64,000 nt of DNA from Hippophae tibetana (taxonomy: Eukaryota > Streptophyta > Magnoliopsida > Rosales > Elaeagnaceae): contig CM072812.1 in NCBI GenBank assembly GCA_037013495.1, positions 39,553,001 through 39,617,000 on the forward strand, given 5' to 3'. Below are positions 34,444 to 46,522 of the stretch, in pieces. Below the pieces are notes generated by a model, which worked only from the letters and a program-made list of their open reading frames with translations, made no database searches and was not told the origin of the DNA. Each line of letters opens with the position of its first letter. Position 1 is the first letter of the stretch. The position numbers were made by a program, and so were the translations under genes.

Positions 34444-36300
34444 ATGCGACGCATAAGAAATCTTGACATAGTTCCTTTAGATCTAGAAATGCATAGAACT
34501 ATTTTGAATTTAAAGAAAAATAATAAACAAGATACCTTAGAACATCTAGTTATGGATAATGAAATTCCAGAAGTAGAAGAACCAAAATCCTTAAGAGATT
34601 ATGCAGTGCCTATGGTTGGCGACATTCATTCAAGCATAAGAAGACCATCAATTCAAGCTAATAATTTTGAAATTAAGCCTGCAATAATTCATATGATTCA
34701 AACTTCGGTTCAATTTGGAGGTTTACCCCATGATGATCCAAACTCCCATATTGCAAACTTTCTAGAGATTTGTGACACTTTTAGGCATAATGGAGTCACT
34801 GATGATGCTATTCGGTTAAGAATTTTTCCTTTTTCACTTAGGGAAAAGGCTAAAAATTGGTTGAATTCATTACCATGTGGATCTATCACTACTTGGGAGG
34901 ATTTGGCGCAAAACTTTTTGGCCAAATACTTTCCACCGGCAAAGACTACACGGATGAGAAATGAAACCACCACTTTTATGCAGTTCGACTCAGAATCATT
35001 ATATGAAGCTTGGGAGAGGTACAAGGAGCTACTTAGAAGATGTCATCACCACGGATTACCGAAGTGGCTTCAAGTTCAAACATTTTATAATAGTTTGATG
35101 GGACAAACCAGAAACATGATTGATGCTGCAACAGGTGGTGCTCTAATGGGGAAATCAATTGATGAAGCTTACAACTTATTAGAGGAAATGGCTTCAAATA
35201 GTTATGAGTGGGCATCAGAGAGGATGTTGCCTAAGAAAGTAGTTGGAATTCATGAGATTGATGTTATGACCTCTTTAACTGCACAAGTATCCGCATTAGT
35301 AAAAATGATGGATACCATGGGTGTCCATTCTATTCAGAGTCCTTTTGTGGCATGTGAAATTTGCAATGGAAACCATGCCAGTGAGAGATGTCCTCACAAC
35401 GCTGAATCTGTCAATTTTGTTTCCAATTACAATAGGAATCAAAACAATCAAAACAATCCATATTCCAACACTTACAATCCAGGATGGAAGAATCACCCTA
35501 ATTTTTCTTGGAGTAATAATCAAGGCCAATCATCTTCTATGAAGCCCACTCATCCTCCAGGTTTTCATAATCAAGTCCCACAACAAGAGAGAAAGCCTTC
35601 ATTGGAAGATATGTTTGCTCAATACATGGCTAAGAATGAGACTATTCTCCAGAATCAGGCAACATCTATTAGAAATCTCGAAGTTCAATTGGGTCAACTA
35701 GCTACTGTTGTCAACAATCGCCCTCAAGGAGCTTTACCTAGTGATACCAAAGTCAATCCAAAAAGGGAAGGAAAAGAGAATTGTAAAGCAGTTACATTGA
35801 GAAGTGGAAAAGAGTTAGAAGAAATACACAATCCCATTTCTCCGCCAACTCTTATTGTTAAAGCTATTGACCTAGAAAAACAAGAAAAAGCTAATGAGAG
35901 GGTTGAAGAGAATGAATTAACAGAGAATCCTTTAAAAAAACCATTTCCAGATAATCTCGATCCTTATAATCCACCAATTCCATTTGCTCAGCGCTTCCAC
36001 AAGCAAAAGTTGGATAAACAGTTCTCCAAGTTTCTTGAAGTATTTAAGAAACTTCATATTAACATTCCTTTTGCTGATGCCTTGGAGCAAATGCCCAGCT
36101 ATGTGAAATTTATGAAAGACATTCTGTCTAAAAAGAGAAGGTTAGGTGATTTTGAGACAGTTGCTCTCACAAAGGAGTGTAGTTCCATCCTTCAGAAGAA
36201 GCTACCACCTAAGCTGAAAGATCCAGGAAGTTTTACCATTCCTTGTACTATTGGCGAAATTTTTTTTGGTAGCTCTGTGCGATCTGGGCACAAGCATTAA
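34444..36300 (+). CDS. Athila Gag (618 codons, up to the frameshift)
   Basis: Starts [17 protein letters not shown]. The Gag core spans residues about 55-270 ([80 protein letters not shown]). The zinc knuckle near 303-316 is [14 protein letters not shown] (CX2CX3HX4C, with a spacing unlike the usual CX2CX4HX4C). An Asn-rich stretch ([16 protein letters not shown]) and [11 protein letters not shown] follow. Gag assembles the particle and binds element RNA. The frame runs into what should be the protease but ends at 36,300 because of a one-base shift around the T-run at 36,259-36,266. The protease frame takes over there. Confidence 0.93.
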   Translation: MRRIRNLDIVPLDLEMHRTILNLKKNNKQDTLEHLVMDNEIPEVEEPKSLRDYAVPMVGDIHSSIRRPSIQANNFEIKPAIIHMIQTSVQFGGLPHDDPNSHIANFLEICDTFRHNGVTDDAIRLRIFPFSLREKAKNWLNSLPCGSITTWEDLAQNFLAKYFPPAKTTRMRNETTTFMQFDSESLYEAWERYKELLRRCHHHGLPKWLQVQTFYNSLMGQTRNMIDAATGGALMGKSIDEAYNLLEEMASNSYEWASERMLPKKVVGIHEIDVMTSLTAQVSALVKMMDTMGVHSIQSPFVACEICNGNHASERCPHNAESVNFVSNYNRNQNNQNNPYSNTYNPGWKNHPNFSWSNNQGQSSSMKPTHPPGFHNQVPQQERKPSLEDMFAQYMAKNETILQNQATSIRNLEVQLGQLATVVNNRPQGALPSDTKVNPKREGKENCKAVTLRSGKELEEIHNPISPPTLIVKAIDLEKQEKANERVEENELTENPLKKPFPDNLDPYNPPIPFAQRFHKQKLDKQFSKFLEVFKKLHINIPFADALEQMPSYVKFMKDILSKKRRLGDFETVALTKECSSILQKKLPPKLKDPGSFTIPCTIGEIFFGSSVRSGHKH

Positions 36301-36625
36301 TTTAATGCCACTATCCATCTATCAGAGACTTGGATTAGGAGAAGCACAACTGACCACTGTGACTCTGCAACTTGCAGATAGGTCGTTGAAACACCCAAGA
36401 GGCATTATAGAGGATGTGCTTGTCAAGGTTGACAAATTTATCTTTCCTACAGATTTCATAATTCTTGACATGGAGGAAGATAAAGAGATTCCTATTATTC
36501 TCGGGAGACCATTTTTAGCAACTGGTAGGACTTTGATTGATGTTCAAAAAGAAGAGCTCACCATGAGAGTTCAAGACCAAGAGGTAACTTTCAATGTCTT
36601 TAAAGCTATGAAATTTCCAAGATAA
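36251..36625 (+). pseudogene. Athila aspartic protease segment of Gag-Pol
   Basis: Reads [20 protein letters not shown], the usual D-L-G-T/A-S site of Athila protease, then [20 protein letters not shown] and [19 protein letters not shown]. It is in frame +1 relative to Gag owing to the shift near 36,260. A TAA at 36,623-36,625 ends it, replacing a residue in FPR-x-FDDC; the same frame continues past the stop into RT. The enzyme would cut the polyprotein. Confidence 0.9.
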
Positions 36626-38563
36626 TTTGATGATTGCCTCAGAGTTGACATGGTAAATACTTTAGTTGAAAGCAATTTCAGGGAAAATTTGAGTACTGAT
36701 GCTATGGAACTTGCACTTGCGAATGACAATATTATTGATAACTTTGATTCTCTTGAATATCTCAAGTTACTTGAAGCATCTCCACAACTCTTTAGTCTTC
36801 AAGCTGAAAAAGAGGCATCACAAGTTGTAGCACCGTCTAAGTTTACCTATGTGAAGCAATCTATGGAACAAAAACCACTATTAGAGCTTAAACCATTGCC
36901 TAACCATTTGAGGTATGCTTATTTGGGTGAAATGTCAACCATGTCTGTGATTATTTCAGCATCTCTAGATGAAGATCAAGAAAAGAAGTTGTTAAGAGTG
37001 TTGAGAAATTACAAGCTGGCATTAGGGTGGTCTATCGCTGACATTAAAGGAATTAGCCCTTCACTATGCATGCACAAGATCTTGTTTGAGGAAGATTTCA
37101 AGCCTACTATTGAGCATCAACGTCGTTTGACTCCAATCATGAAGGAGGTAGTAAAAGATGAGATCATTAAATGGTTAGATGCAGGTATTATCTATCCTAT
37201 TTCAGATAGATCTTGGGTCAGCCCAATTCATTGTGTTCCGAAGAAAGGAGGAATTATAGTGGAGGTTAATAGCAACAATGAGCTGATTCCCACAAGGAAA
37301 GTGACGGGTTGGTGGGTATGCATGGATTATAGGAAGCTCAATAAGGCCACTCGAAAGGATCATTTTCCTCTTCCATTTATTGACCAAATGCTAGACAGAT
37401 TGGCAGGACATTCTTTCTATTGTTTCTTGGATGGATATTCAGGATACAACCAAATTTCTATCACATCTGAGGATCAAGAGAAGACCACTTTCACTTGTCC
37501 ATATGGAATTTTTTCCTTCCGAAGAATGCCGTTTGGACTTTGCAATGCCCCAGCCACTTTTCAAAGGTGTATGATGGCTATCTTCTCAAACATGGTGGAA
37601 AATTTCATTGAGATATTTATGGATGACTTCTCAGTGTTTGGAGATTCATTTGATATGTGCTTGCATAACCTTTCTTTGGTCTTACAAAAATGAGAAGAAA
37701 CAAACTTGGTTTTAAATTGGGAAAAGTGCCACTTCATGGTAGAAGAAGGTGTTGTTCTCGGCGATCTAATTTCGTCAAAGGGAATTGAAGTGGATAGGGC
37801 AAAGATTGAAACCATTGAGAAACTACTGCCTCCAACCTCGGTGAAAGGAATTAGAAGTTTTCTTGGTCATGCAGGATTCTATAGGCGATTCATAAAGGAT
37901 TTCTCCAAGATATCTAAGCCTCTTTGCAACCTTTTGGAGAAAGATACAAAATTCACATTTGACGAAGATTGTTTTGAAGCTTTCCGGGTTTTGAAAGAAA
38001 AGTTGATCACGGCTCCCATCATTATTGCACTAGATTGGAACCTACCTTTCGAGCTCATGTGTGATGCCAGTGATTTTGCGGTAGGAGCTGTTTTAGGACA
38101 ACGAAAAAAGAGAGTTTTCCATGCCATTTACTATGCCAGCAAAACTTTGACCGAAGCTCAACTGAATTATGCTACCACTGAGAAAGAATTACTTACTGTT
38201 GTATATGCTTTAGAAAAGTTTCGTTCCTACCTAATCGGCACTAAGGTGACAGTTTATACGGACCATTCTGCTATAAAATATCTTATGGCTAAGAAAGATG
38301 CAAAACCGAGATTGATTAGATGGATCCTCCTACTGCAAGAATTTGATTTGGAGATCAAGGATAAAAAGGGAACCGAAAATCAAGTGGTTGATCATCTATC
38401 GAGATTGGAGAATAATAATGGAGTCGTAGACAAGACAATCATTAGTGAGACTTTTCCTGATGAGCAACTATTTTTCTTAGATCATAGAAGTGTGCCATGG
38501 TACGCAGACTGTGTTAATTATATCGTAAGCAATGTGCTCCCACCTGAAATGTCTTTCCAATAG
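36626..38563 (+). pseudogene. Athila reverse transcriptase and RNase H
   Basis: Pol resumes after the stop. RT covers EHQRRLTPIMKEVVKDEIIK, GIIYPISDRSWVSPIHCVPKK, CMDYRKLNKATRKDHFPLPF, then F-M-D-D at 37,616-37,627, a common Athila form of YMDD. A TGA at 37,691-37,693 breaks the frame in Q-K-stop-E-E-T-N. RNase H reads [20 protein letters not shown], then [18 protein letters not shown] and [16 protein letters not shown] at 38,561-38,563 ends the stretch. Apart from these stops the frame is continuous. Confidence 0.93.
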
Positions 38564-39784
38564 AAGAAAAAATTCTTACATGATGTTAAGTACTATTTAT
38601 GGGATGAGCCTTACTTGTTTAAGCATTGTGCAGATGAAATTATCAGAAGGTGTATCCCAAGGGAAGAAATTGAAAATATACTTAAAAATTGTCATTCTTC
38701 AGCCTACGGAGGCCATTTTGGAAGAGAAAGAACAGCAGCTAAGGTTCTTCAATCTGGTTTTTACTGGCCAAATCTGTTTAAAGATGCACATTTCTTTGTC
38801 TCACAATGTGACAGGTGCCAAAGAGTTGGTAACATTTCTAAGAAACACGAGATGCCTCTAAACAATATTCTTGAGGTAGAAATATTTGATGTCTGGGGAA
38901 TTGATTTCATGGGGCCGTTTGTCTCTTCTTACAACAATCTCTACATTCTGGTTGCTATGGATTATGTTTCTAAGTGGGTAGAGGCAATTCCCTTGCCTAC
39001 CAATGATTCTAAAGTGGTGTTAAATTTTCTAAAGAAAAACATTTTTACTCGTTTTGGCACCCCAAGGGCAATCATAAGCGATGAGGGAACTCATTTTTGC
39101 AAAAAATCTTTTGAAACCCTTCTTGCTAAATACGGTGTCTCTCACAAGGTCACAACTGCTTACCATCCTCAAACTAGTGGACAAGTGGAGATATCAAACA
39201 GAGAGGTGAAGAGGATCTTGGAGAAGACGGTAAATCCTTCAAGGAAGGATTTTTCTAAAAGGTTGGATGATGCACTCTGGGCATACCGAACAACATATAA
39301 GACACCCATTGGGATGTCCCCATATCGGTTAGTGTTTGGAAGAGCTTGTCATCTCCCGGTTGAATTAGAGCACCATGCGTATTGGGCTATCAAAAATTTA
39401 AATTTTGATTTAGGAGCCGCTGGCGAAAAACGTCTCCTACAACTCAATGAGATGGACGAGATTCGTTTACACGCATATGAAAATGCCGAGATTTATAAGG
39501 AAAAAATGAAGAGGTGGCATGACAACAAAATCTTGCATCGACACTTTGAACCAGGACAGAAAGTACTCCTCTTCAACTCTCGTTTGAAGTTCTTCTCAGG
39601 AAAATTGAAATCTAAGTGGTCAGGGCCTTTCATTATTACCAAAGTACACCCATATGGGGCTGTTGAGATTAAAGGTGAAGAATCACAAAACAGTTTCCAA
39701 GTGAACGGGAAAAGACTCAAACATTATTGGGGGGGTGACATTGATCGTCAAAAGTCCACCATTTTCTTATCCGATCCAACCTAA
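38564..39784 (+). pseudogene. Athila integrase
   Basis: The zinc-binding domain is [20 protein letters not shown] and CDRCQRVGN (38,695-38,830). The core has WGIDFMGPF, then [20 protein letters not shown], and Q-V-E-I-S-N-R-E, so D, D and E are all present. The C-terminal part runs [20 protein letters not shown] and [13 protein letters not shown], ending [12 protein letters not shown]. It continues in the RT frame after the TAG at 38,561. Integrase inserts the DNA copy; this domain itself looks undamaged. Confidence 0.93.
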
Positions 39785-40578
39785 AGCAAGGATAAAGGCA
39801 GTCAAGTTGATGACTCTAAATCAAGCGCTTCTTGGGAGGCAACCCATATGTTTTAATTTTTATTTATTTGTTTATTGTCTTTTAGAACATGTAGTAGTTG
39901 CATATTTCTTCATGCTGTTATTTTGTTTTGATAGGTGCAAATCGAAGGAGGTAAAACGATTTTGGAATTCAATCTCACAAGTCAACTCACCATTCAGGGA
40001 AGTTTCTTTTAACACATCTCCTTTTTTCTTTAAATTTCCACACATTGGGGACAATGTGCATATTAAGTTTGGGGGTGTTGAGATTAAACTTATTGGAAAT
40101 ATTGCTTGATGTTGTTGCTTGTCTAGTTTTGTTTGTTTGGTTGATCGAACATTAGAAGATATTTTGCGTTTAATGGTGATCTAATTTTTGTTATGTTATT
40201 TCTTCATTTTAAGTAATACATAACTCCTTGAAAAATTCGAATATTGTCTAAGCGATGAATAATTTTTACACATGTCTCATTTTTACAAGAATAAATATTT
40301 ATGAGCACTAGTCTTGATTTTTGAGTTGCCATGATAATTTAGAGAAGGTTTATGTGAGTATGGAATTCGATTGATATATGTGGTGTCACAGTTTTTTAGA
40401 ATTTATTTGATTTTCTCTCGAGGCAAAATTATAGATAACATTTAACTAAGAAAATGATTTAGGCCATCTTTGGATCGTTTGAGACTTTCTATCTACCTTC
40501 ACATGCTTTATCCATAGTACCCCCCTTTTGAGCTTCAAAGTTCTATATATATTTTTATTTCATTTCAAAAGCCTACTA

Positions 40579-40619
<41 letters not shown>

Positions 40620-41298
40620 CGCATATATATCTATTTTTCTCATCGAACTAACATTTGACAGTTGTTAGTAAATATTTAATGATATATCAGAAAAAAGAGG
40701 ATACTGAAAATATATATATATATATATATATATATTCTGACAAGAAACAAAAAAGAAAAAAAAAACAAATGAAAAAAAAGGTTATTGTATGTGATGTTAA
40801 ATCCCAAATTGGGAAGTATCTGTTGTGATGATAGAAGATCTCTTGTTTCAATCCTAAAATGTTGTTTAGGAAACATTGAGCTAAATATATCTTTTATCCT
40901 ACCTTTACCTAAGCCATACATTACAAGCTTAATAAAGTCCTATTGATTTTTGGTTGTGTTTGTCTACATTAATGCAAAGAGAAATGAAAAATAAACGTAT
41001 GAGATTTGTGATTTCAATAAAATCGGTTTGATTTTATATTTGCATAAACTGATCCGGATTGCATGTGATGAAATATGAAAAGACTTCACACACACACACT
41101 ACAATTCATTGTGAAAATGGAATATATTTTTAAATTGATTTTGATACTTAGATAAAATTCTTTTATTTCTTTAAGTTATGTAATTTGGAATGACTAAAAA
41201 GAAATATTTTGAAAATTACTATTTTAAATGCAGTTATCTTTGTTTTATTTCTTTTCTTTTTGCTCGAGGACTAGCAAAAACTTAAGTTTGGGAGGTTT
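39785..41298 (+). other. Athila 3' region: conserved non-coding signals, microsatellites, polypurine tract
   Basis: After pol come AGCGCTTCTTGGGAGGCAAC at 39,819-39,838 (a motif I associate with Athila) and a perfect hairpin CACATTG-GGGA-CAATGTG at 40,041-40,058, followed by 'ttaagtttgggggtg' at 40,063. A similar 'acttaagtttgggaggttt' directly precedes the 3' LTR and is the polypurine tract. A (TG)n(CG)n run lies at about 40,586-40,622 and a (TA)n run at about 40,711-40,735. No envelope-like ORF is visible. Confidence 0.8.
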
Positions 41299-43267
41299 TG
41301 ATAACTGTATTTTATATAGTTATTTTCACCTATTTTATTAATTATAATTGCTATGTTCTTAATAATTTTAGTTAATTTTCGATGAATAAATTAGTATTTA
41401 CTGTTTTTTTATATTTTTTAATAAAAATTAAATAATTTGTATCGAAAATGTACTTAATTGCAAATTTGTGACCAAAAATATAATTTCAAATAAAAGAGTA
41501 TTTAATTGCAATTTATAAAAGTCGAAAATATAATTTAAATTTAAATTGGGCTTAATTTTAATTATTAAAAGTTTAAAATTTTAATTTAAATTAGAAAATG
41601 GCTAAACTGTAATTAAAGAAAGTTGAAAATGTAATTTGAAATAAATTTGTGGGTTAAAATGCAATTAAGAAAGTATATTTTCCTACGCAGGTGAGAAGAA
41701 CCACGCGTCATACACCACGCGCGATACGTGGACCGTCCGATCAAAGAAGAAATGGCTGAGATTCGCACGTCCCGATCACACCCGATAGAATCGCGTGGGC
41801 GCAGATTCTATTTCACGCGGCTCGGCGCCCGAGTGGGGCCCACTGGCCGCGCAGACTGGCGTGTAGGGTGGGACCCACATGTCGGTTGCGCAGAATTTCC
41901 CCGAGGCGCATCGCTCACCGTTGGATCAGTTGAACGGTCCAGATTGAAGCACGTCCAGCTGTCGCGCACCGAGCCGCTCTTCGACAAAATCGCATGCGTT
42001 GTGCTCTATCGTTTCTCCATGAGCCCAACCTTCCCGTCCAATGAAACGATGCCACGTGTCTCTGAATTGCTTGCAGCCAATCACATGGCAACACGTGGCA
42101 TACGTAGATTTTTGTCCCCTATTTATTTTTGTTCCCCACTAATATAAAAAAAATAATAAAAAAAAAGGAATAATTGAAAAGTGGGGGATATATGTTACGA
42201 AAATTTTCATTTGACGCGTTTTGTTTTTTTGTTTTAGGGTTTGGTAGATTTTTCTTTCCTTCGTTTTAATTTTTAGAGCAGAGAGTTCTCTCTCATATTT
42301 TTAAAGGATTTCTCCAGTTCTCTAATTTTTCAATTATTCCCTCTTAGGAAGTTTTCATTTTTCCTCTCTGCGTGTCTCTTTTACACGCAGAACATTTTAT
42401 TTTGACATTTTTTTTTGTGTATTATCTTAGGGAAATTATAGAGAAAGAGGTTGACGAAGAAGAAGGAAATGGAAGAAATTATTTTTTTATTGAGGAATCA
42501 TGAAAGAGTTTCTCCTAACTCATTTTCTTTTAATTTTTGTTTCTCTGCAATGTTTTATTTTTGTGGTGTTTTAATTTTAATTTCTGCTATGAAGTAATCT
42601 ATTTGTTCTAGGATTGCAGTGTTACGTAAATTATGAAACTTGAATTAATTATTTTTGAATGATTTGTGGAACTGTTTTAAGTTGTTTATTTTACCTGCTT
42701 TAAATGCTTTTAATTATCAGAAGATTAATTAACTGATATGTGGCACTTAAATAAACTTGAAAAAGGAATTTCTGTGTGTTGCTCGGGATAAAATAACGTG
42801 TATACATAAGGGATAGAAATATACTTTTATTGTATGTGTAACTTTTTGAGAACTCAGAACTTAATAAATCTGGTTGAAATTAATTCTCATAGGAATATAG
42901 TGAATCATTTCAACTGGATGTATCTGTATGGAGCTTGAAAGAGATATATGGATAAATTAGGAGTTCTTGGTTAATAACTTAAAACATGAGAGCATAAATC
43001 AAGAGAGAATAAAATATTCAAGTGAATTAATTTGGGTAAACTGCAATCCTAGAATTTTCATAAAAATTGTTAAAAAGAAACAAAATTATTGATTAAGTCA
43101 AACTGCATAAAATTATTGATTGTTTGAATAAAATTAGGTTTAAATAATTTTAGTAATTAACAAGAGTTGGTAACATTTATCTGTGGGAATGATAATTTAT
43201 TTATCATATTATTACTTGTGACCATGTATACTTGCACGTTTTTTTGTGTGTTGTAAAACACACAACA
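41299..43267 (+). repeat. 3' LTR of the Athila element
   Basis: 1,969 bp, TGATAACT to ACAACA. It pairs with 32,324-34,216 and contains one large extra segment near 42,165-42,290 (with 'ttttagggtttggtag') and lacks another present in the 5' LTR. Target copy TTATG follows at 43,268. Confidence 0.95.
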
Positions 43268-44543
43268 TTATGCATGGTGTCCTCATCATATAAGGTTAAC
43301 TCTTCATATAGCTCATTTTCTTCTTTTTTAGTATCAGGTATTTCATCATTCTATTCCTCAGTTGGAAAGCTTATGATTATAGGTTTATCTTTATCCTTAG
43401 TAAGTAAAGTACTAGTACCAACATCATCTATAACAATACTAATAAACTCCATTATAGTATTAGTTCTCAAGTTGAACACTCTACAAGCACAACTTGTTAA
43501 TGAGTAACCTAAGAAGATGACTTCATCACTTTTAGAAGCAAATTTACCTAGATTCTTATGATATTTAAGGATGTAACATTTATTTTCAAAGATGTGTAGA
43601 TTTGTAGATGTTTAAGATTAGGTTTCTTACCTTTTTATAACGCATAGGGAGTTTGGCTTGTACTTGAGTGTTGGTAGACACAGTTCACTATATAGCATAA
43701 ACTACTTACCACTTCAGCCCACAATTAGGAATGTCCTTTGTTCTTTGCATGTAGTAAAACTCTTGCAATCTCTTATAGTACTTGATTCTTCCTTTCTACT
43801 ATACCATTTTGTTGGCAGGTGATTGATGTTGAGAACTCATATACTATAACATGCTGCTTGTAAAATTCAATATATCTTGACTTCTCAAATTCCTTCCCAT
43901 GATCAATCCTTAGTTTCATTATGTAGGTTATTCTATTACCTACTTCAATCTGCACTTTAAGACAAAAAGAACTAAAAAAATCAAATGTATCCTATTTTTC
44001 TTTCAAGAATCCAATCCATGTAAAGTGAGAAAAATCATCAACAACAACAATAATATATTTCTTATTGCCTAAACTCTCAGTTCTCGTAGGACCCATGAGA
44101 TTGATATGAACTAACTCAAATGTTCTATTTATATTAACTCCTTTAATTTTCTTATGAGAAGAGCAATTTTTTTTTGCCAAGTTAGCATAGTCTACAAAAG
44201 GTTTTTTCAATTTCAAAAAGAATAGGTAGACCATGCTATTTCCTTTTTGCTGAAGTTAACAAGATCTTTAAAATTGATATGTCATATCTTTTGATGCCAC
44301 AAAGAAATATAATGATCATTATCTAAATTACAAGTAGTAGTAGTAGTAGTAGGACCTATATTAATGCAATAGCAATTATCATGAGACCTAGTTCCTCTAA
44401 TCACACACTTACCTTTTGGATCAGTTATAATACAATGGTTATTGGTAAATTGTACACTGAAGTTTTTATCACAAACTTGACTTATGCTAATTAGGTTGGC
44501 TTTAAGTCCATCAACATAAAGTACATCATCCAACCTAGGTATG
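43268..44543 (-). pseudogene. SIRE integrase and gag-pre-integrase remnant
   Basis: On the minus strand, 44,533-44,282 is the gag-pre-integrase start (DVLYVDGLKANLISISQVCDKN, ending in SLWHQKI). 44,234-43,992 holds FVDYANLAKKNCSSHKKIKG, a GAG-pre-integrase-to-core text, FELVHINLMGPTRTESLGNK and YIIVVVDDFSHFTWIGFLKEK. 43,955-43,773 has MKLRIDHGKEFEKSRYIEFY and STSITCQQNGIVERKNQ, with the catalytic D and E recognisable. The C-terminal segment follows below. Between this and RT lies the Athila insertion. Several shifts occur. Confidence 0.88.
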
Positions 44544-46522
44544 TGATAACTGTATTTTATATAGTTATTTTCACCTATTTTATTAATTATAATTGCTATG
44601 TTTTCAATGTTTTTAGTTAATTTTAGTTTAATAAATTAGTATTTACTGTTTTTTATATATTTTAATAAAATTAAATAATTTGTATCGAAAAACTTAATTA
44701 ATTGCAAATTTGAGTTCAAAAATATAATTTCAAATAAAATAGTATTTAATTGCAATTTATAAAAGTCAAAAATAAAATTTAAATTAAATTTGGGCTTAAT
44801 TTTAATTATTAAAAGTTTAAAAATTTAATTTAAATTAGAAAAGGGCTAAACTGTAATTAAAGAAAGTTGAAAATGTAATTTGAAATAGATTTGAGGGCCA
44901 AAATCCAATTAATTAAAGTTTAAATTTCTGCGCAGGTGAGAAGACCACGCGCCAACATGCACGCGCGAAACGTGGACCGTCCGATCAAAGAAGAAACAGC
45001 TGAGATCCGCGTGTGCCATTCACGCCCGCCCAGATCGCGTGGGTGCAGAATTGTTTACGCGGCTCGGCGCCCGAGTGGGGCCCACCTGCCGCGCAGGCCG
45101 GCGTGCAGGTGGGACCCACTTCTCTGACGCGTCAGCCGCTGTCCCCCACGTACGCGCGCCTCTGATCCCGTGCGCTGATCTCAGCGTGTGCCCGTATTTT
45201 CCTCCAATCAGAATCTGCCACCTGTTCCTTTTGAATCCCTTCCTCAAATCAGCAACTGCCACAAGTCCCACTCTATTTTTCAACCAATCATGTAACGACA
45301 CATGGCATGTTACGATGAGTGCAAAAGCGCAGGATCGTGCCTGTATGTGGCCGTTTTCGTCCGTTCCTTTTTGTCGTCGGCGCCGCTTCTAGCGTCCAAT
45401 GAGAAGCTGCCATGTGTCCGCGTTAATTCATTTCAGCGAATCAGACGCTGACACGTGGCATACATAATGAATTAAAAAATGCAGAATCGGCTCCCCTGTC
45501 TCACGCGTGAATTTATTTAATATTTTCGATCCGATTTTCGATACGCGTTATTTAATTTTTCGATAAAAAATTATTACGTGTTTTATTAAAAAAATAAAAT
45601 AAAAAATATAATATTTTAGATGTATTATTTTTGGGTATAAATAGGAGATAAGATGAGAGTTTTAAGAAGTTTTTGTGAGTTTGTAATTTTTGGGGTGTTT
45701 GTGTGTTGGCTGTGGAACACGCAGAAGCCATTTTTGGCTTTTGTTGTGTTCTGCGTGTGCCAAATATTTCTTCTAAGTGATGTTTTAATTTTCCTTCTTC
45801 TTCATCTTAATTTTCTGTAGGTGTTGTAATTTTTATTTTAATTTTATGAAGTAATTTAATTTTTCTAGGGTTGCATTTGATCTAAATTTATGATGCTTTT
45901 ATTTTAATTATTTTTCATAGATTTATAAGACGTTCGATTTGTTCGTTCTATTTTGTGTTTAATGATTTTTGATTATTTACGAATCTTATCGAAACGATCC
46001 GTGGCACATGAATAAACTTGGAAGAGGCATTCGTGTGTATATTGCTCGTAAATAGAATGACATGTATAATGAAGGATAGGAATATACCCTAATTGTATGT
46101 GTGGCCATTTGAAAACTTAAAACGTAATGAATTTCGGTGAATTTAATTCTCATAGAGATATAGTGAATTAATTTAACGAGGTGTGTTTGTACGGAGTTCG
46201 AAAGAGATGTATGAATAAAATTAGAAGTTTTCGGTTGACAAATTAAATGTACTAAAAAAATATAAATCAAAATAAAATAAAATGATTTGAGTTGATTAAT
46301 TTGGTGAAAAATTGCAATCCTAGATTTCTTTTATTTTGTTTTAACTCTTTTCTTACATTTGCTACAATTAATTTACGTTTTGAATAAAATCAGATTGAGA
46401 TAATTTTAGTAATAAACAAACTATAGTTACAAATCTCCGTGGGAACGATACTTTACTTACAAATTTTATTACTTGTGACCGTGTATACTTGCACGTTTTT
46501 GTGTGTTGAAAAACACACAACA
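44544..46522 (+). repeat. Athila-type solo LTR (copy 2), 1,979 bp
   Basis: Starts TGATAACT, ends ACACAACA, flanked by perfect GTATG duplications (44,539-44,543; 46,523-46,527). It contains GC-rich DNA with CACGTGG, a TATA box (TATAAATA, 45,636-45,643), and the inverted pair ACACGCAGAA...TTCTGCGTGT at about 45,717-45,754, enclosing AAGCCATTTTTGGCTT. It is closer to solo LTR 1 than to the LTRs of the full Athila element. Confidence 0.95.
45717..45756 (+). other. Inverted repeat ACACGCAGAA...TTCTGCGTGT in solo LTR 2
   Basis: A perfect 10-bp inverted pair with an inner AGCCA/TGGCT pair gives a branched or extended hairpin just downstream of the TATA box, so it would be near the transcript start. 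The equivalent in solo LTR 1 (about 28,672-28,718) has one change (TTCTGTGTGT). Confidence 0.7.

Larger units (their letters stand above)
32324..43267 (+). mobile_element. Near-complete Athila-lineage Ty3/gypsy retrotransposon, 10.9 kb
   Basis: LTRs 32,324-34,216 and 41,299-43,267 start TGATAACT and end ACAACA. The perfect target duplication TTATG flanks them (32,319-32,323; 43,268-43,272). The primer site for tRNA-Asp is at 34,223-34,240 and the polypurine tract ends at 41,298. Gag and pol are almost intact: one frameshift at about 36,260 and three in-frame stops (36,623, 37,691, 38,561). The LTRs differ by two large indels: about 45 bp extra in the 5' copy near 33,140, and about 110 bp extra in the 3' copy near 42,165-42,290. 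The element therefore is not brand new. Confidence 0.96.

Noticed and set aside
39735..40109. 124-codon open stretch after Athila integrase, considered as envelope-like
   Set aside because: No signal peptide followed by a surface/transmembrane pattern, overlaps the integrase end, and contains conserved non-coding signals.
40570..40740. TG/CG and TA microsatellites as a possible regulatory switch
   Set aside because: Simple-repeat expansion in untranslated Athila sequence is the simpler explanation.
41728..42147. 139-codon open stretch in the Athila 3' LTR
   Set aside because: It lies in the GC-rich part of the LTR, where stops are rare by composition. The equivalent region of the other LTR copies does not keep the frame.
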